A DNA stretch of 64,000 nucleotides, taken from contig OY762251.1 of assembly GCA_963665395.2 (NCBI GenBank), positions 1,984,001 to 2,048,000 of the forward strand, in the 5' to 3' direction. Shown here one piece after another: positions 52,195-60,736 of the stretch. Under the pieces are notes generated by a model. The model saw only the letters and a list, made by a program, of their open reading frames with translations, made no database searches and was not told where the DNA came from. How positions within the stretch are numbered: the first letter of the stretch is position 1; each line of letters starts with the position of its first letter. Both the position numbers and the translations under genes were made by a program. The DNA is from Bin87 sp963665395. GTDB taxonomy: Bacteria > Chloroflexota > Dehalococcoidia > Lucifugimonadales > UBA3495.

Positions 52195-53459
52195 CCACCA
52201 ACCAGGGACATGACCAGAGTTCACGCCAGAACGGGTTGAACGCCATTGACGTGGACCGGATCCGAAACGACTTTCCGGTGTTGGACCAATTGGTCAACGG
52301 CAAACCGTTGGTGTACCTGGACAATGCGGCGACCACCCAGAAACCCCGGGCGGTCATTGACGCCATCAGCAACTACTACCTTCACAACAACTCCAACGTT
52401 CACCGCGGTGTGCATACCCTCAGCCAACGCGCCACCGACGATTACGAAGCCGGCCGGGAAGCCGTGCGCCGGTTTATCAACGCCCCCAGCGCCGACGAGG
52501 TCATCTACGTGCGGGGCACCACCGAGGGCCTGAACCTGGTGGCTCACAGTTTCGGGCGCAAGTTCTTCAAAGCGGGCGACGAAGTGATCATCACCGGAAT
52601 GGAACACCATTCCAACATCGTCCCGTGGCAGATCCTGGGCAAAGAGCTCGGTATCCGGCTCCGCGTGATTCCCTTCAACGATGATGGGGAACTGCTGATG
52701 GACGAGTACGAAAGTTTGCTCAACGACCGTACCCGCCTGGTGTCGGTCGTCCATCAATCCAATGCCTTGGGAACCATAAATCCCGTGGCGGCTATGGCCG
52801 AACTGGCCCACGCCAGAGGCATCCCGGTGATGGTGGACGCCGCCCAGTCAATCCCCCATATGCCCGTTGACGTGCAGGCATTGGGCGCTGACTTCCTCAC
52901 CTTCTCCGGCCACAAGATGTACGGCCCCACCGGCATCGGCGTCCTGTGGGGCCGCGCCGACCTGCTCAACGATATGCCGCCGTACCAGTCGGGCGGCGAG
53001 ATGATCCGTTCCGTTACCTTCGAGGAGACCATCTACAACGTGCTGCCCCACAAGTTCGAAGCCGGCACCCCTGACATTGCCGGTGCCATCGGATTGGGCG
53101 CGGCGGTAGAGTACTTGGAAGCCATCGGCATGGAGCGCATCGCCGCCTACGAACAGGCCCTGATGCGCTACGGCGCGGAACGGCTCACCGGCATTGAAGG
53201 CGTCCGTCTCATTGGCGCCGCCCGGGAACGGGGCGGCATCCTGTCCTTCTACATGGAATCCGCCCACGCCCACGACATCGGCACCATCCTGGACGCCGAG
53301 GGCATCGCCGTGCGCACCGGCCACCACTGCGCCCAGCCAGTGATGGCCCGCTACGAAATACCGGCCACTGTGCGGGCCTCCCTCTCGTTTTACAACACCA
53401 CCGAGGAAATCGACGCCCTGGTCAAGGGCATTGACCGAGTGATTGAGGTATTCGGCTGA
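52191..53459 (+). CDS. sufS: Cysteine desulfurase SufS
   Basis: A 422-residue PLP enzyme releasing sulfur from cysteine. The PLP Lys is in LTFSGHKMYGPTGIGVLWGR. The persulfide Cys is in VRTGHHCAQPVMARY near residue 375. Other landmarks are VYLDNAATTQKPRAVIDAIS and SNVHRGVHTLSQRATDDYE. Type II (SufS) rather than IscS by this loop. It starts at GTG 52191 in the sufD stop and overlaps the sufU ATG by one base. SufU is its expected sulfur acceptor. Confidence 0.95.
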   Translation: MTTNQGHDQSSRQNGLNAIDVDRIRNDFPVLDQLVNGKPLVYLDNAATTQKPRAVIDAISNYYLHNNSNVHRGVHTLSQRATDDYEAGREAVRRFINAPSADEVIYVRGTTEGLNLVAHSFGRKFFKAGDEVIITGMEHHSNIVPWQILGKELGIRLRVIPFNDDGELLMDEYESLLNDRTRLVSVVHQSNALGTINPVAAMAELAHARGIPVMVDAAQSIPHMPVDVQALGADFLTFSGHKMYGPTGIGVLWGRADLLNDMPPYQSGGEMIRSVTFEETIYNVLPHKFEAGTPDIAGAIGLGAAVEYLEAIGMERIAAYEQALMRYGAERLTGIEGVRLIGAARERGGILSFYMESAHAHDIGTILDAEGIAVRTGHHCAQPVMARYEIPATVRASLSFYNTTEEIDALVKGIDRVIEVFG

Positions 53460-53926
53460 TGGCTTCCGATTTGAGCGACCTCTACCAGGAAATCCTGCTG
53501 GAACACAACCGGCGACCGCGGAACTTCCGCACGCTGGACGACCCCACTCACCAGGCCGACGGTTACAACCCCCTGTGCGGCGACGAGATTTCGCTTCAGC
53601 TTAGGATTGGCGGCGGCGAAACCCCGGATTTCGCTAACATTCTCGACGCGGCCTTCCAGGGCCACGGCTGCGCCATCAGCCGAGCCTCCGCCTCGTTGCT
53701 CACCCAGGCGGTGAAGGGTGGTTCTTCTGCCGAAGCCATGGCCAAGTTCGACGAGTTTCACCGGATGCTCACCGAACCGGACGCCGAGTTGGACTACGAT
53801 CTGCTGGGCGACCTGGAAATGCTGGCCGGCGTCATCGCCTACCCCACGCGCATCAAGTGCGCCGTCCTGGCCTGGCACACCCTGAAAGCCGCCATGGCCG
53901 GCGAGTCCGTCGCCACCACCGAGTAG
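53459..53926 (+). CDS. sufU: Sulfur-transfer protein SufU
   Basis: A 155-residue zinc-dependent sulfurtransferase that accepts sulfur from SufS. The three metal-ligand Cys are in NPLCGDEISLQLRIGGG, FQGHGCAISRASASLL and TRIKCAVLAWHTLK. The Asp of CGD is the fourth ligand. The ~18-residue insert that separates SufU from IscU appears present (LTEPDAELDYDLL region). It is coupled to sufS. Confidence 0.93.
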   Translation: MASDLSDLYQEILLEHNRRPRNFRTLDDPTHQADGYNPLCGDEISLQLRIGGGETPDFANILDAAFQGHGCAISRASASLLTQAVKGGSSAEAMAKFDEFHRMLTEPDAELDYDLLGDLEMLAGVIAYPTRIKCAVLAWHTLKAAMAGESVATTE

Positions 53927-53943
53927 CGGCTCCTGTATATTTC

Positions 53944-53998
53944 GTCATTCCGGCGAAAGAACGTCACCCCGTACTTGATACGGGGCCGGAATCCAGGC
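53944..53998. repeat. Interspersed palindromic repeat, long-loop form
   Basis: GTCATTCCGGCGAAAGAACG then TCACCCCGTACTTGATACGG and GGCCGGAATCCAGG. Matches 40033-40084 in sequence and hairpin layout. It separates sufU from the second sufU. Confidence 0.75.
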
Positions 53999-54009
53999 CC
54001 CGGCAAACC

Positions 54010-54471
54010 ATGTCCTCTTTGCCCGATAATCCTGACGCGCTCTATGGCGACGTCATCATGGACCACTACCGGAACCCGCGCCACCGTGACCGGCTCCCCT
54101 CTCCCGACGCGGAAGCCGAAGAGTTCAATCCCTTTTGCGGCGACCGGGCTACCTTGCAGTTCGTGCTTGCCGAGCCGGGCGGAAACGACGCCCCCATCGC
54201 CGCCGTGAGCGCCCTGGCCGAAGGATGCAGCATCATTCAGGCGTCGGCATCGCTGCTGGCGGAAGGGGTGCAGGGCCGGACCGTTGACGAGGCCGCCGAC
54301 CTGTCCCAGCTGTTCCGCGACCTGATGCAGGGCAAGCCCTTGCCGCCGGTGGCGTTGGAAGAACTAGGGGATCTGGAAGCGCTGGAAGTGGTGCGCCAGT
54401 ACCCGGTGCGCATCAAGTGCGCCCTCTTGCCCTGGGTGGCGTTGGAAGAAGGCTTGCGCCGCTTGCGCTGA
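54010..54471 (+). CDS. Second SufU-like protein
   Basis: A 153-residue SufU/IscU-fold protein, LYGDVIMDHYRNPRHRDRLP. All three Cys positions are kept: NPFCGDRATLQFVL, AEGCSIIQASASLL and VRIKCALLPWVALEE. It differs from the 53459 product through most of its length and so is an old paralog rather than a recent copy. ATG 54010 is chosen because codons before it lie in the interspersed repeat. Probable last gene of the operon. Confidence 0.88.
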   Translation: MSSLPDNPDALYGDVIMDHYRNPRHRDRLPSPDAEAEEFNPFCGDRATLQFVLAEPGGNDAPIAAVSALAEGCSIIQASASLLAEGVQGRTVDEAADLSQLFRDLMQGKPLPPVALEELGDLEALEVVRQYPVRIKCALLPWVALEEGLRRLR

Positions 54472-54485
54472 GCGCCGTCAGAAAA

Positions 54486-54938
54486 TCAGCCCCGCCCCAT
54501 CAGACGCCGGAGCCGACTGCTTCGAGCCGGCGGTTCCGGGCGCACCGCCTCCACGAGTGCCACGACAGCGTCGACATCGGCATCAGGCTGTTGCCGCGCC
54601 AGGTACACCAGCTCATCCAGCACCAGGTTTTGCGCTTCGCTGGCCCGCCTCTCCTTGTCCCGTCGCCATTGCTCAATCGCCCAGAATACCACTCTGATCC
54701 CTCCTTCCGCCGACACCGCAAGAGCGGCATAGACTGCTGCTCCCAATTCTACCATGTCGGCAGCAGCGTCCAGGTGCCGCCAGATTAGCCAATGCCGAGA
54801 GTCGTCCAGGCCCGCCAACAGCCAAGTCGTTCCGAGAATGCCGAACGGAGCAATCCCCACGTGGTAAGCCAGCCACCACCGGCGATTGCGCGTCGCCCCT
54901 TCCCCTTGGCCGTTCGGTGGACGGTCAGAGGTCAGCAT
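54486..54938 (-). CDS. Small membrane protein of unknown function
   Basis: A 150-residue protein. Two hydrophobic stretches, WWLAYHVGIAPFGILGTTWL then LAGL, and MVELGAAVYAALAVSAEGGI then RVVFWAI, could span the membrane. The C-terminal half is charged and helical (QWRRDKERRASEAQNLVLDE). No family recognised. It is convergent with the suf operon. Reading frame and composition look coding, but support is moderate. Confidence 0.5.
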   Translation of the reverse strand: MLTSDRPPNGQGEGATRNRRWWLAYHVGIAPFGILGTTWLLAGLDDSRHWLIWRHLDAAADMVELGAAVYAALAVSAEGGIRVVFWAIEQWRRDKERRASEAQNLVLDELVYLARQQPDADVDAVVALVEAVRPEPPARSSRLRRLMGRG

Positions 54939-54967
54939 GGCGCGTCATACCATACGGAAAGCGGGGA

Positions 54968-55468
54968 CTATCTGCCCTGCAAGCCGCGTAGATAGGCGAT
55001 ATGCCCCACGTGCTGGTACATTTCGCCGATGATCTGCCGGAACATCCCGCCCAGCGACATATCAGGGCGTCGTTCCCGCGGCACGGTTTCCATGTCGTCC
55101 GTCGTGAGCGTATTCAGGTAGGCCAGCGTGGCCTCACGCACCGCCGCCCGGTATTGCAGGAACTCCGCCAAGTCCAGCCGGGGAAAGTTGTTGACCTGGT
55201 CGGCGGTGTGCCCGAACCCGTTGTCCCGGGTCGGCAGGCCGAACTTGTCGTTCCAACCGTCGCTCTCCCACAACTCCGGCTGGAACTGGGCGAAGAACTG
55301 TATCCACATATCCTCGACCCGCACCATGTGCCAGAGGATCCAGCCGATGGAGTTGGCGTCCGGCGCCGGCTGCCAGGCCAGCTCGTCGGGCGTTAGTCCT
55401 TCCAAGGCTTCCAATAGGAACCCGGTTTCCTTTTCCAGCGCGTCGGTGATGAACTCGTTCAGGGTCAT
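54968..55468 (-). CDS. DinB/DUF664-family protein
   Basis: A 166-residue four-helix-bundle protein of the DinB superfamily. Candidate metal ligands are His in IGWILWHMVRVEDMW and the two His of IIGEMYQHVGHIAYLRGLQG. The N-terminus EKETGFLLEALEGLTPDELA is typical. The family includes thiol-dependent S-transferases (bacillithiol or mycothiol) and stress proteins. Exact role unknown. It is 15 nt downstream of the ferritin gene and probably co-transcribed with it. Confidence 0.88.
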   Translation of the reverse strand: MTLNEFITDALEKETGFLLEALEGLTPDELAWQPAPDANSIGWILWHMVRVEDMWIQFFAQFQPELWESDGWNDKFGLPTRDNGFGHTADQVNNFPRLDLAEFLQYRAAVREATLAYLNTLTTDDMETVPRERRPDMSLGGMFRQIIGEMYQHVGHIAYLRGLQGR

Positions 55469-55483
55469 GCCAGGGCTCCTATG

Positions 55484-55996
55484 CTATGCGGCGGCGGAAG
55501 GCGCAGCGACGCGCGCGCCCATCTCCCGATCCAGCAGTAGTAATGCGTCGCTGCGGCCGGCCACTTTGTCCAGGGCCGCTATCACGTCTCGGGCCGTCTT
55601 CTCCTCTTCCACCTGTTCGTTGACGAACCATTGCAGCATCACCTGGCTGGCAAAATCGCCGGCTTCTGCCGCCGCCGCGTAAAGCTGATTGATCAGGACC
55701 GACACGTGTTGCTCGTGGCCCAGGGTTTGTCGCATCACATCATCCACCGAGTTGAACTCTATCGGCGGCTGTTCGATGGGCAGGAGGGTAACTCGACCGT
55801 CCCGGTCTTCCAGGTAGGTCAAGAGCCGCATGGCATGGTCATATTCTTCCTGGCTCTGGATCCGCATCCAATGGGCAAAGCCCGGCAGGTCGATGGAATC
55901 GCAATAGGTGGACATGGACAGGTAGAGGTACGACGAGTAGAACTCGGCGTTGATGTGGTGGTTGAACGCATCCTGTACGCTGGCGCTGACGGCCAT
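55484..55996 (-). CDS. Non-heme ferritin
   Basis: A 170-residue iron-storage protein. The di-iron ligands are present: Glu in HHINAEFYSSYLYLSMSTY, Glu and His in IQSQEEYDHAMRLLTYLED, Glu in HVSVLINQLYAAAAEAGDFA-side helices and the NEQVEEEKTARDVI segment. No Met-Met haem site, so it is ferritin rather than bacterioferritin. A palindromic repeat lies just upstream (56014-56125). Confidence 0.93.
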   Translation of the reverse strand: MAVSASVQDAFNHHINAEFYSSYLYLSMSTYCDSIDLPGFAHWMRIQSQEEYDHAMRLLTYLEDRDGRVTLLPIEQPPIEFNSVDDVMRQTLGHEQHVSVLINQLYAAAAEAGDFASQVMLQWFVNEQVEEEKTARDVIAALDKVAGRSDALLLLDREMGARVAAPSAAA

Positions 55997-56013
55997 GTTT
56001 GATTCTCCCTTTT

Positions 56014-56125
56014 GTCATTGCGAGCGCAGCGCGGCAATCTCGTCACACAGCAGTGGCGGTTGGGCGAAGTCGTTTAATCTCGGAACGAGATTGCCACGAA
56101 CGGCTGACGAAGTTCTCTCAATGAC
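56014..56125. repeat. Core of MITE family B
   Basis: GTCATTGCGAGCGCAGCGCG then GCAATCTCGT at the left and ACGAGATTGCCACGAACGG ... CTCTCAATGAC at the right form a long imperfect hairpin. The GCGTACCC ends of the 57082 copy are absent. It lies upstream of the ferritin gene. Confidence 0.65.
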
Positions 56126-56155
56126 AGATTATAAAATGCGGGCGAGCGCGAGAAC

Positions 56156-56950
56156 CTAGTCGTGCAGGAATCCTAGCACGCTGTCGAAGAAAGCGTCCGG
56201 TCGTTCCAGCTGCGGAATGTGCCCACATTGCGAGATCACCGTTAGCGTGGCATTGGGCAACAAATCACGGAACGCTGCGCCGTATTCCGGCGGGATCACC
56301 CGGTCGGAATCGCCCCAGACCACCAGGGTGGGCATGGTGATGCGATGCGCCCGCTTGGTCAGCCCCCGCTCCGGGATGGGCCATGTGAACTTGGCTACCG
56401 ATTGCAGCGTTTGGATGCGGTCCAAAGTGTGCTCCAACCGTTCCTCCGGATCGGTGGGCTGGGCGACGTAAGAGTGAGCCAGCTCCCCGTCGGAGTCGTG
56501 CCACAGCATCTCCCGCCGCTCGTCGGGCGTCAGGATGAAAAAGTCGGCCACCGGCTTGTCCTCCAGCCACAGCCCCAACGAGTTCACCAGCACCAGGCGC
56601 GAAATGCGGTCGGGGCGATGGGCCGCCAGTTCCGCCGCGCAGAACCCGCCGTAGGAATGGCCGATGAGATGGCACCGCTCCACGCCCAGGGCGTCCAAAA
56701 ACTCCTCAAAGAACTGCACCAGGTCCCACAGGTCGTCCAGATGGCTCAGCCCCGTCGATTTGGCAACCCCCGGATGCGCCGGCGCATAGACGCGGTAATC
56801 CTGCGCCAGTCGGTCCAGATAATCCGGCCAACCGACGTACCCGCCCGCGCCGTGCAGATAGACCAGCGGGGCGCCCGTCCCGCCTTCCGCCACCTGGACG
56901 TTGAACATACCGCCGCGGACGGACACCATCCGCTCATTGTGAGCTACCAT
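56156..56950 (-). CDS. Alpha/beta-fold hydrolase
   Basis: A 264-residue hydrolase. The oxyanion segment is LVYLHGAGGYVGWPDYLDRL. The nucleophile Ser is in ERCHLIGHSYGGFCAAELAA (about residue 100). The acid Asp is in TLVVWGDSDRVIPPEYGAAF and the His in VISQCGHIPQLERPDAFFDS. The triad is intact, so it should be active on an ester, lactone or C-C bond; substrate unknown. ATG 56929 is an alternative start. Confidence 0.92.
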   Translation of the reverse strand: MVAHNERMVSVRGGMFNVQVAEGGTGAPLVYLHGAGGYVGWPDYLDRLAQDYRVYAPAHPGVAKSTGLSHLDDLWDLVQFFEEFLDALGVERCHLIGHSYGGFCAAELAAHRPDRISRLVLVNSLGLWLEDKPVADFFILTPDERREMLWHDSDGELAHSYVAQPTDPEERLEHTLDRIQTLQSVAKFTWPIPERGLTKRAHRITMPTLVVWGDSDRVIPPEYGAAFRDLLPNATLTVISQCGHIPQLERPDAFFDSVLGFLHD

Positions 56951-57929
56951 CGGGGATCCACCTCAAGTTACGACTCGCAGCGTTAGCGCAAACGGAACCA
57001 TTGCCCCCGGCCCAACGCTGCCCAAAAAACCGCCCAATACCATACCATAAATCACCCCCAACCGGGATTGCCCTGCCCGCCCTCATGCGTACCCCCTTTC
57101 CGCAAACTGTCATTGCGAGCGCAGCGTGGCAATCTCGTCGCCGGAGCAAACATCGCTCACTCGTCGAGATTGCCATCCGCCAGAGGCGGACTACGCTCCT
57201 CGCAATGACAAAGTGGGTACGCATGAGCCTGCCCGCCCCATCACCTCCGAACCGCTGCGCATTATCAGCATTGGAACCGTGCAACAGCAAAGACGCCTCC
57301 AATCCTGCCAATCCTTAAAATCCCGTAAATCCTGCTTCTGACAACCATCCCCTTCCCCATAACAGAACGCCCGTGCTATCATAGTCCCACAGGCGATCAC
57401 CGGACCGACGCCGCATCACGCACCCCGACCGGGTTCCTGTCATCAACGGCCAACACCTTTCAGCAACCAAAGTCGCTTACCGGGCACAAGAGGACGACTG
57501 TCCCCGACCGCTGTAATCGGAGCAGTCCCCTCGGCCACCGCGTCCGCCACAACGCGCCATGCTGGCAGGCATGGAGAATAAGAGTAAAAAAGCAAGCGCA
57601 TTTCCTCCGGCCGTAGGGCTGAAAAACGACAGGAACCCGGTCAACCCAACCCAAAACATCCGTCGCCTGCACATCTTCAACTTCAACCAACAAGGAGCCA
57701 GCCTATCGCAGTATCCAGACCACAGGAAACTCAGTCCCTTCTCCCTTGATGGGAGAAGGTTAGGATGAGGGTGAAAAATCTCCCGCACACACTTTCTTTC
57801 CGTACTACACCCCGGACGGCATCCCCAATCGCCTGCCTACCTGCCGCCCACCCGTCAAACAAATCCTGTCCATCCTCGAAATCCCGAAAATCCCGCTTCT
57901 GACGAACCCCCCGAAGGAGTCACATCCCC
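56951..57929. other. Long intergenic region of repeats
   Basis: About 980 bp without a credible gene. It contains MITE family B (57082-57227), an AATCC tract with CTTCTGA (57298-57345), a TGCTATCAT box (about 57373), a GC-rich stretch with imperfect hairpins (57390-57560), a CCCTTCTCCC...GGGAGAAGG repeat (57737-57775), and a second AATCC tract (57861-57905). Short frames here are not protein-like. Confidence 0.6.
57082..57227. repeat. Intact MITE family B with 10 bp target duplication
   Basis: CTCATGCGTACCC at both ends (inverted), then an inner palindrome GTCATTGCGAGCGCAGCGTG ... GGACTACGCTCCTCGCAATG. 146 bp, no ORF. It is flanked by the direct repeat CCTGCCCGCC (57072-57081 and 57228-57237), which shows that it moved as a unit. 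Confidence 0.85.
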
Positions 57930-58634
57930 ATGGGCACCGTCCCCCATCACCAGGCCCAGGCCCGGCGTTTCTTCGTCCTGGCCCGCGCCGACTACCACGC
58001 CGGCGATTTCTCCCGCGCCGCCAATGCCCTGGCCCGGTCGGCCTCCCACGCCGCCACCGCCGCCTCCCGCCACACCAACCCCTTCCATACTCGCGGCGCT
58101 ACCCGTCGCCGGCTTACCAACTGGCTCTTCTGTCTGGCCCGCGAGGGCAAGCTGCCCCACGGCGTCGTCAAAACCTTCCGCCATATCTACGACCTGCCGG
58201 CATTGCTGGCCGAAGCCCCCGACTTCGCCGCCGCCCGCGGCCTGATCCGTCGCGCCCGCGCCCGCGTATCCACCCTGATCCGCGCCGTGGAGCGCGCCGT
58301 CGCCGGCCGTCCCCAGCCCGCCGTCATCCGCCGCCGTGACAACTTCCGCCATGCCCCGCCGCCGCGCCCACTCCCTACATCCATGTCCGAGATCCTGGCC
58401 CTGCCCGACTACGCCGAAATCGTCGCCACCCACAAACTAACCGGCGTCCCCCTGCGCAAACTCTACGACCCGCACGGCGCCTACGAACGCGGCTTCTCCC
58501 CCAAGCCCTGCTGGTGCCACCCCGAACCCCTCGACCTCTCCATGGAGCGCGGCGACGTTCCCCTCTCACCCCTCTGGCAAAAGGCCCTCTCCAAAACCTT
58601 CAAGCGCAACTTCCCCGACCAACTCCCCTACTGA
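57930..58634 (+). CDS. Basic helical protein, possible HEPN-like N-terminus
   Basis: A 234-residue, strongly basic protein. The N-terminal RRFFVLARADYHAGDFSRAA then NALARSASHAATAA resembles the first helices of HEPN-like proteins (A..DL..GD...A...). The centre is Arg-rich (RGLIRRARARVSTLIRAVER) and the C-terminus has CWCHPEPLDLSM. No family firmly recognised. ATG 57930 has GAAGGAG 12 nt upstream. High GC makes spurious long frames common, but this one has internally consistent helices. Confidence 0.5.
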   Translation: MGTVPHHQAQARRFFVLARADYHAGDFSRAANALARSASHAATAASRHTNPFHTRGATRRRLTNWLFCLAREGKLPHGVVKTFRHIYDLPALLAEAPDFAAARGLIRRARARVSTLIRAVERAVAGRPQPAVIRRRDNFRHAPPPRPLPTSMSEILALPDYAEIVATHKLTGVPLRKLYDPHGAYERGFSPKPCWCHPEPLDLSMERGDVPLSPLWQKALSKTFKRNFPDQLPY

Positions 58635-58667
58635 AAAGTGCCAACAGATACCGCCATCACCACAAAA

Positions 58668-58706
58668 AAAAGCCCTCTCCCCTTGCGGGAGAGGGTTGGG
58701 TGCGGG
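58668..58706. repeat. Interspersed CCCTCTCCCC...GGGAGAGGG hairpin
   Basis: GCCCTCTCCCCTTGCGGGAG then AGGGTTGGGTGCGGGG. A related form is at 57737-57775. After the 57930 gene it could serve as a transcription terminator, though no U-tract follows. Confidence 0.6.
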
Positions 58707-58744
58707 GTATCGCCCTATGTGCAATACCCGCTCAACGTCGCGCA

Positions 58745-58774
58745 TTGGAAGAACGGCCGCGTTGATAGTATAGT
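58745..58774 (+). promoter_or_regulatory. Promoter for the LLM oxidoreductase gene
   Basis: TTGGAA (58745-58750), 18 nt spacer, TATAGT (58769-58774), about 100 nt before the ATG at 58875. Confidence 0.5.
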
Positions 58775-58874
58775 ACCGCTCAAATCGGCCATCTCACGCG
58801 AGAGTTTTCGCTAAAGCAAAGTTGGCATATCCCCGCTCTCGGAACGAGTCCAGCGAGTCCAACACGGAGGCGTC

Positions 58875-59960
58875 ATGAAGTTCGGCATTTTTACCATCGT
58901 TCCCTATCACGAGGACTTTACCCCACCCCAGGCGTTGAACGACGCGCTGGAACAGATTGCCTTTGCCGACCAGGCTGGGCTGGACGAAGCCTGGCTGGGC
59001 GAGCACCGATTTTCCCGTCACGGGCTGCTGTCCGGCATCTGGTCCTTCCTGGGCGCCGTCGCCGGCCGCACCCAGAACATCCGCATCGGCACCGCGGTCA
59101 TCGTCCTGCCCCTGCACAACCCGGTGCTGGTGGCCGAGGAAGTCGCCATGCTGGACGTCATCAGCAACGGGCGCATCAACTTCGGCATCGGCGCCGGCTA
59201 CCAGCAGCAGGAGTTCGATGGCGTAGGCGTGGACATCGACACCAGCCGTGAGCGTTTCCAGGAAGCCGTCGATGTCATCATCAAAGCGTGGACGGAAGAG
59301 ACCCTGACCTACCATGGCAAATACACCAACGTCGATGACGTGTGGGTGCTGCCCAAGCCGGTGCAGAAGCCCTATCCACCCCTGTTCCAGGCCGTCAGCA
59401 CCAGCCCGGCCAGCATCGACTTCGCCGCCAGCCGCAACATCCAGGTCATCACCGGCGGCCCCACCGACATCCTTGGCCAGGCGCCCCAGGTCATCCGGCT
59501 GTGGCGCGAAAAGATGGAGGAATACGAACATCCCCACGCCCACCTGGACCCGCCCATGTCCAAGTCCATTTACGTTGCCCCGACCATGGAAGAGGCCGAG
59601 CGCGACCCCGTCGGGCTGGAAGACTTTTCATCCCGCGTGCTGCGCTCCATCGGCAGCAGCGGCGCGCCCATCGGAATGCCCATGGACAAGAACGGCAACA
59701 TCGCCAAGGGCTACGAGCATTGGGCCAACCGCCAGGCCGACCGCGACCGCCGCGACGACGTGGGCCACGCCGGCCTGCCGCCGCTGCGGGGCACCCCCGA
59801 GGTCGTCGCCGAGCGGCTCAAGCAGGTCCAGGAAGCGGGCATCAACCACGTCTTCGGCAACTTCGGGTTCGCCGGCCTGCCCCACCACAAGGTGATGCGC
59901 TCCATCGAACTCTTCGCCACTGAAGTCATGCCCCACTTCCAGGAGGCGGCAGTGGCGTAA
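58875..59960 (+). CDS. LLM-class flavin-dependent oxidoreductase
   Basis: A 361-residue luciferase-like monooxygenase. MKFGIFTIVPYHEDFTPPQA, DEAWLGEHRFSRHGLLSGIW, IRIGTAVIVLPLHNPVLVAE then EVAMLDVISNGRINFGIGAG are clear signatures of the alkanal monooxygenase-like branch. The C-terminal GTPEVVAERLKQVQEAGINH then VFGNFGFAGLPHHKV is also typical. It belongs to a different subgroup from the 30173 enzyme. ATG 58875 follows CGGAGGCGTC. Substrate unknown. Confidence 0.92.
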   Translation: MKFGIFTIVPYHEDFTPPQALNDALEQIAFADQAGLDEAWLGEHRFSRHGLLSGIWSFLGAVAGRTQNIRIGTAVIVLPLHNPVLVAEEVAMLDVISNGRINFGIGAGYQQQEFDGVGVDIDTSRERFQEAVDVIIKAWTEETLTYHGKYTNVDDVWVLPKPVQKPYPPLFQAVSTSPASIDFAASRNIQVITGGPTDILGQAPQVIRLWREKMEEYEHPHAHLDPPMSKSIYVAPTMEEAERDPVGLEDFSSRVLRSIGSSGAPIGMPMDKNGNIAKGYEHWANRQADRDRRDDVGHAGLPPLRGTPEVVAERLKQVQEAGINHVFGNFGFAGLPHHKVMRSIELFATEVMPHFQEAAVA

Positions 59961-59971
59961 GCGATGTGCGC

Positions 59972-60592
59972 CTATTTCGCGTTGACGCCCCGCGCCGACA
60001 GCAGCGCTTCCTGCCCGCCCTGGTCATACCCCCAGACCCGGAGCTCCAGCTCCGACGGGCTGCCCACGTCCATAAACAGCGGCGAGTACGCCCGGATGGT
60101 GAACTCGCCGCCGGCCAATTCAAACTCGGTGGGCGCAACGGTGGCGTCGGTTTCCCAGACGTGCATCGGCCCCAGGTCCGGCAGCAGTTCCACCATGGCC
60201 TCGTCGTGCCCGATGTAATATACGGAAAACGCGGAACCTTCCCCGTTCATCGGCTCAAACAGGCGGGCGTTTTGGGTCAGCGTACCGGCGGCTTCCAGCG
60301 CCCCATCCTTGATTACGGGTTCAACCGTCCACGTAACCGCATCGATTGAAGCCGCCTTTTGCAGGGCCGGGCTGCGCGCGTCCTGAAAATCGACGGGTTG
60401 CCCGTTGGGATTGGCGTAGCTGACGGCGACGTCGCTGCTGTCAGGGTCGTCAACCACTGTTGAATGGCCGCACGCTGCCACGCTGCCCATGATTAACCCG
60501 ACGGCAAGAACCAAAATGGCCAGGTTCAGAATTGGGCCGCAACGCTGCATGGGATGACTGATGCCATGGCGTCGAGCAACGGATTTCCGCAT
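59972..60592 (-). CDS. Putative lipoprotein
   Basis: A 206-residue exported protein. A basic n-region (MRKSVARRHG) and hydrophobic core (LNLAILVLAVGLIMGSVAAC) end in a lipobox-like VAAC. The mature part is a beta-rich domain (AVTWTVEPVIKDGALEAAGT, FELAGGEFTIRAYSPLFMDV, ELELRVWGYDQGGQEALLSA). No family recognised. ATG 60592 is chosen because GAGGTG lies 4 nt before it; ATG 60550 lacks such a site. Convergent with the LLM gene. Confidence 0.7.
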   Translation of the reverse strand: MRKSVARRHGISHPMQRCGPILNLAILVLAVGLIMGSVAACGHSTVVDDPDSSDVAVSYANPNGQPVDFQDARSPALQKAASIDAVTWTVEPVIKDGALEAAGTLTQNARLFEPMNGEGSAFSVYYIGHDEAMVELLPDLGPMHVWETDATVAPTEFELAGGEFTIRAYSPLFMDVGSPSELELRVWGYDQGGQEALLSARGVNAK

Positions 60593-60736
60593 ATTGCACC
60601 TCGCTTCCGAAAGCGTACCCAATTGGCTTGCACATACGAAAGAATGGCGAGCGCGGTTTTTGAGGAAGTGCGGCAAGCCGATTGTGCTATCATCGTTTCC
60701 ACCAATTCCCATTTGTCTTGCCGATGGAAGACGACC

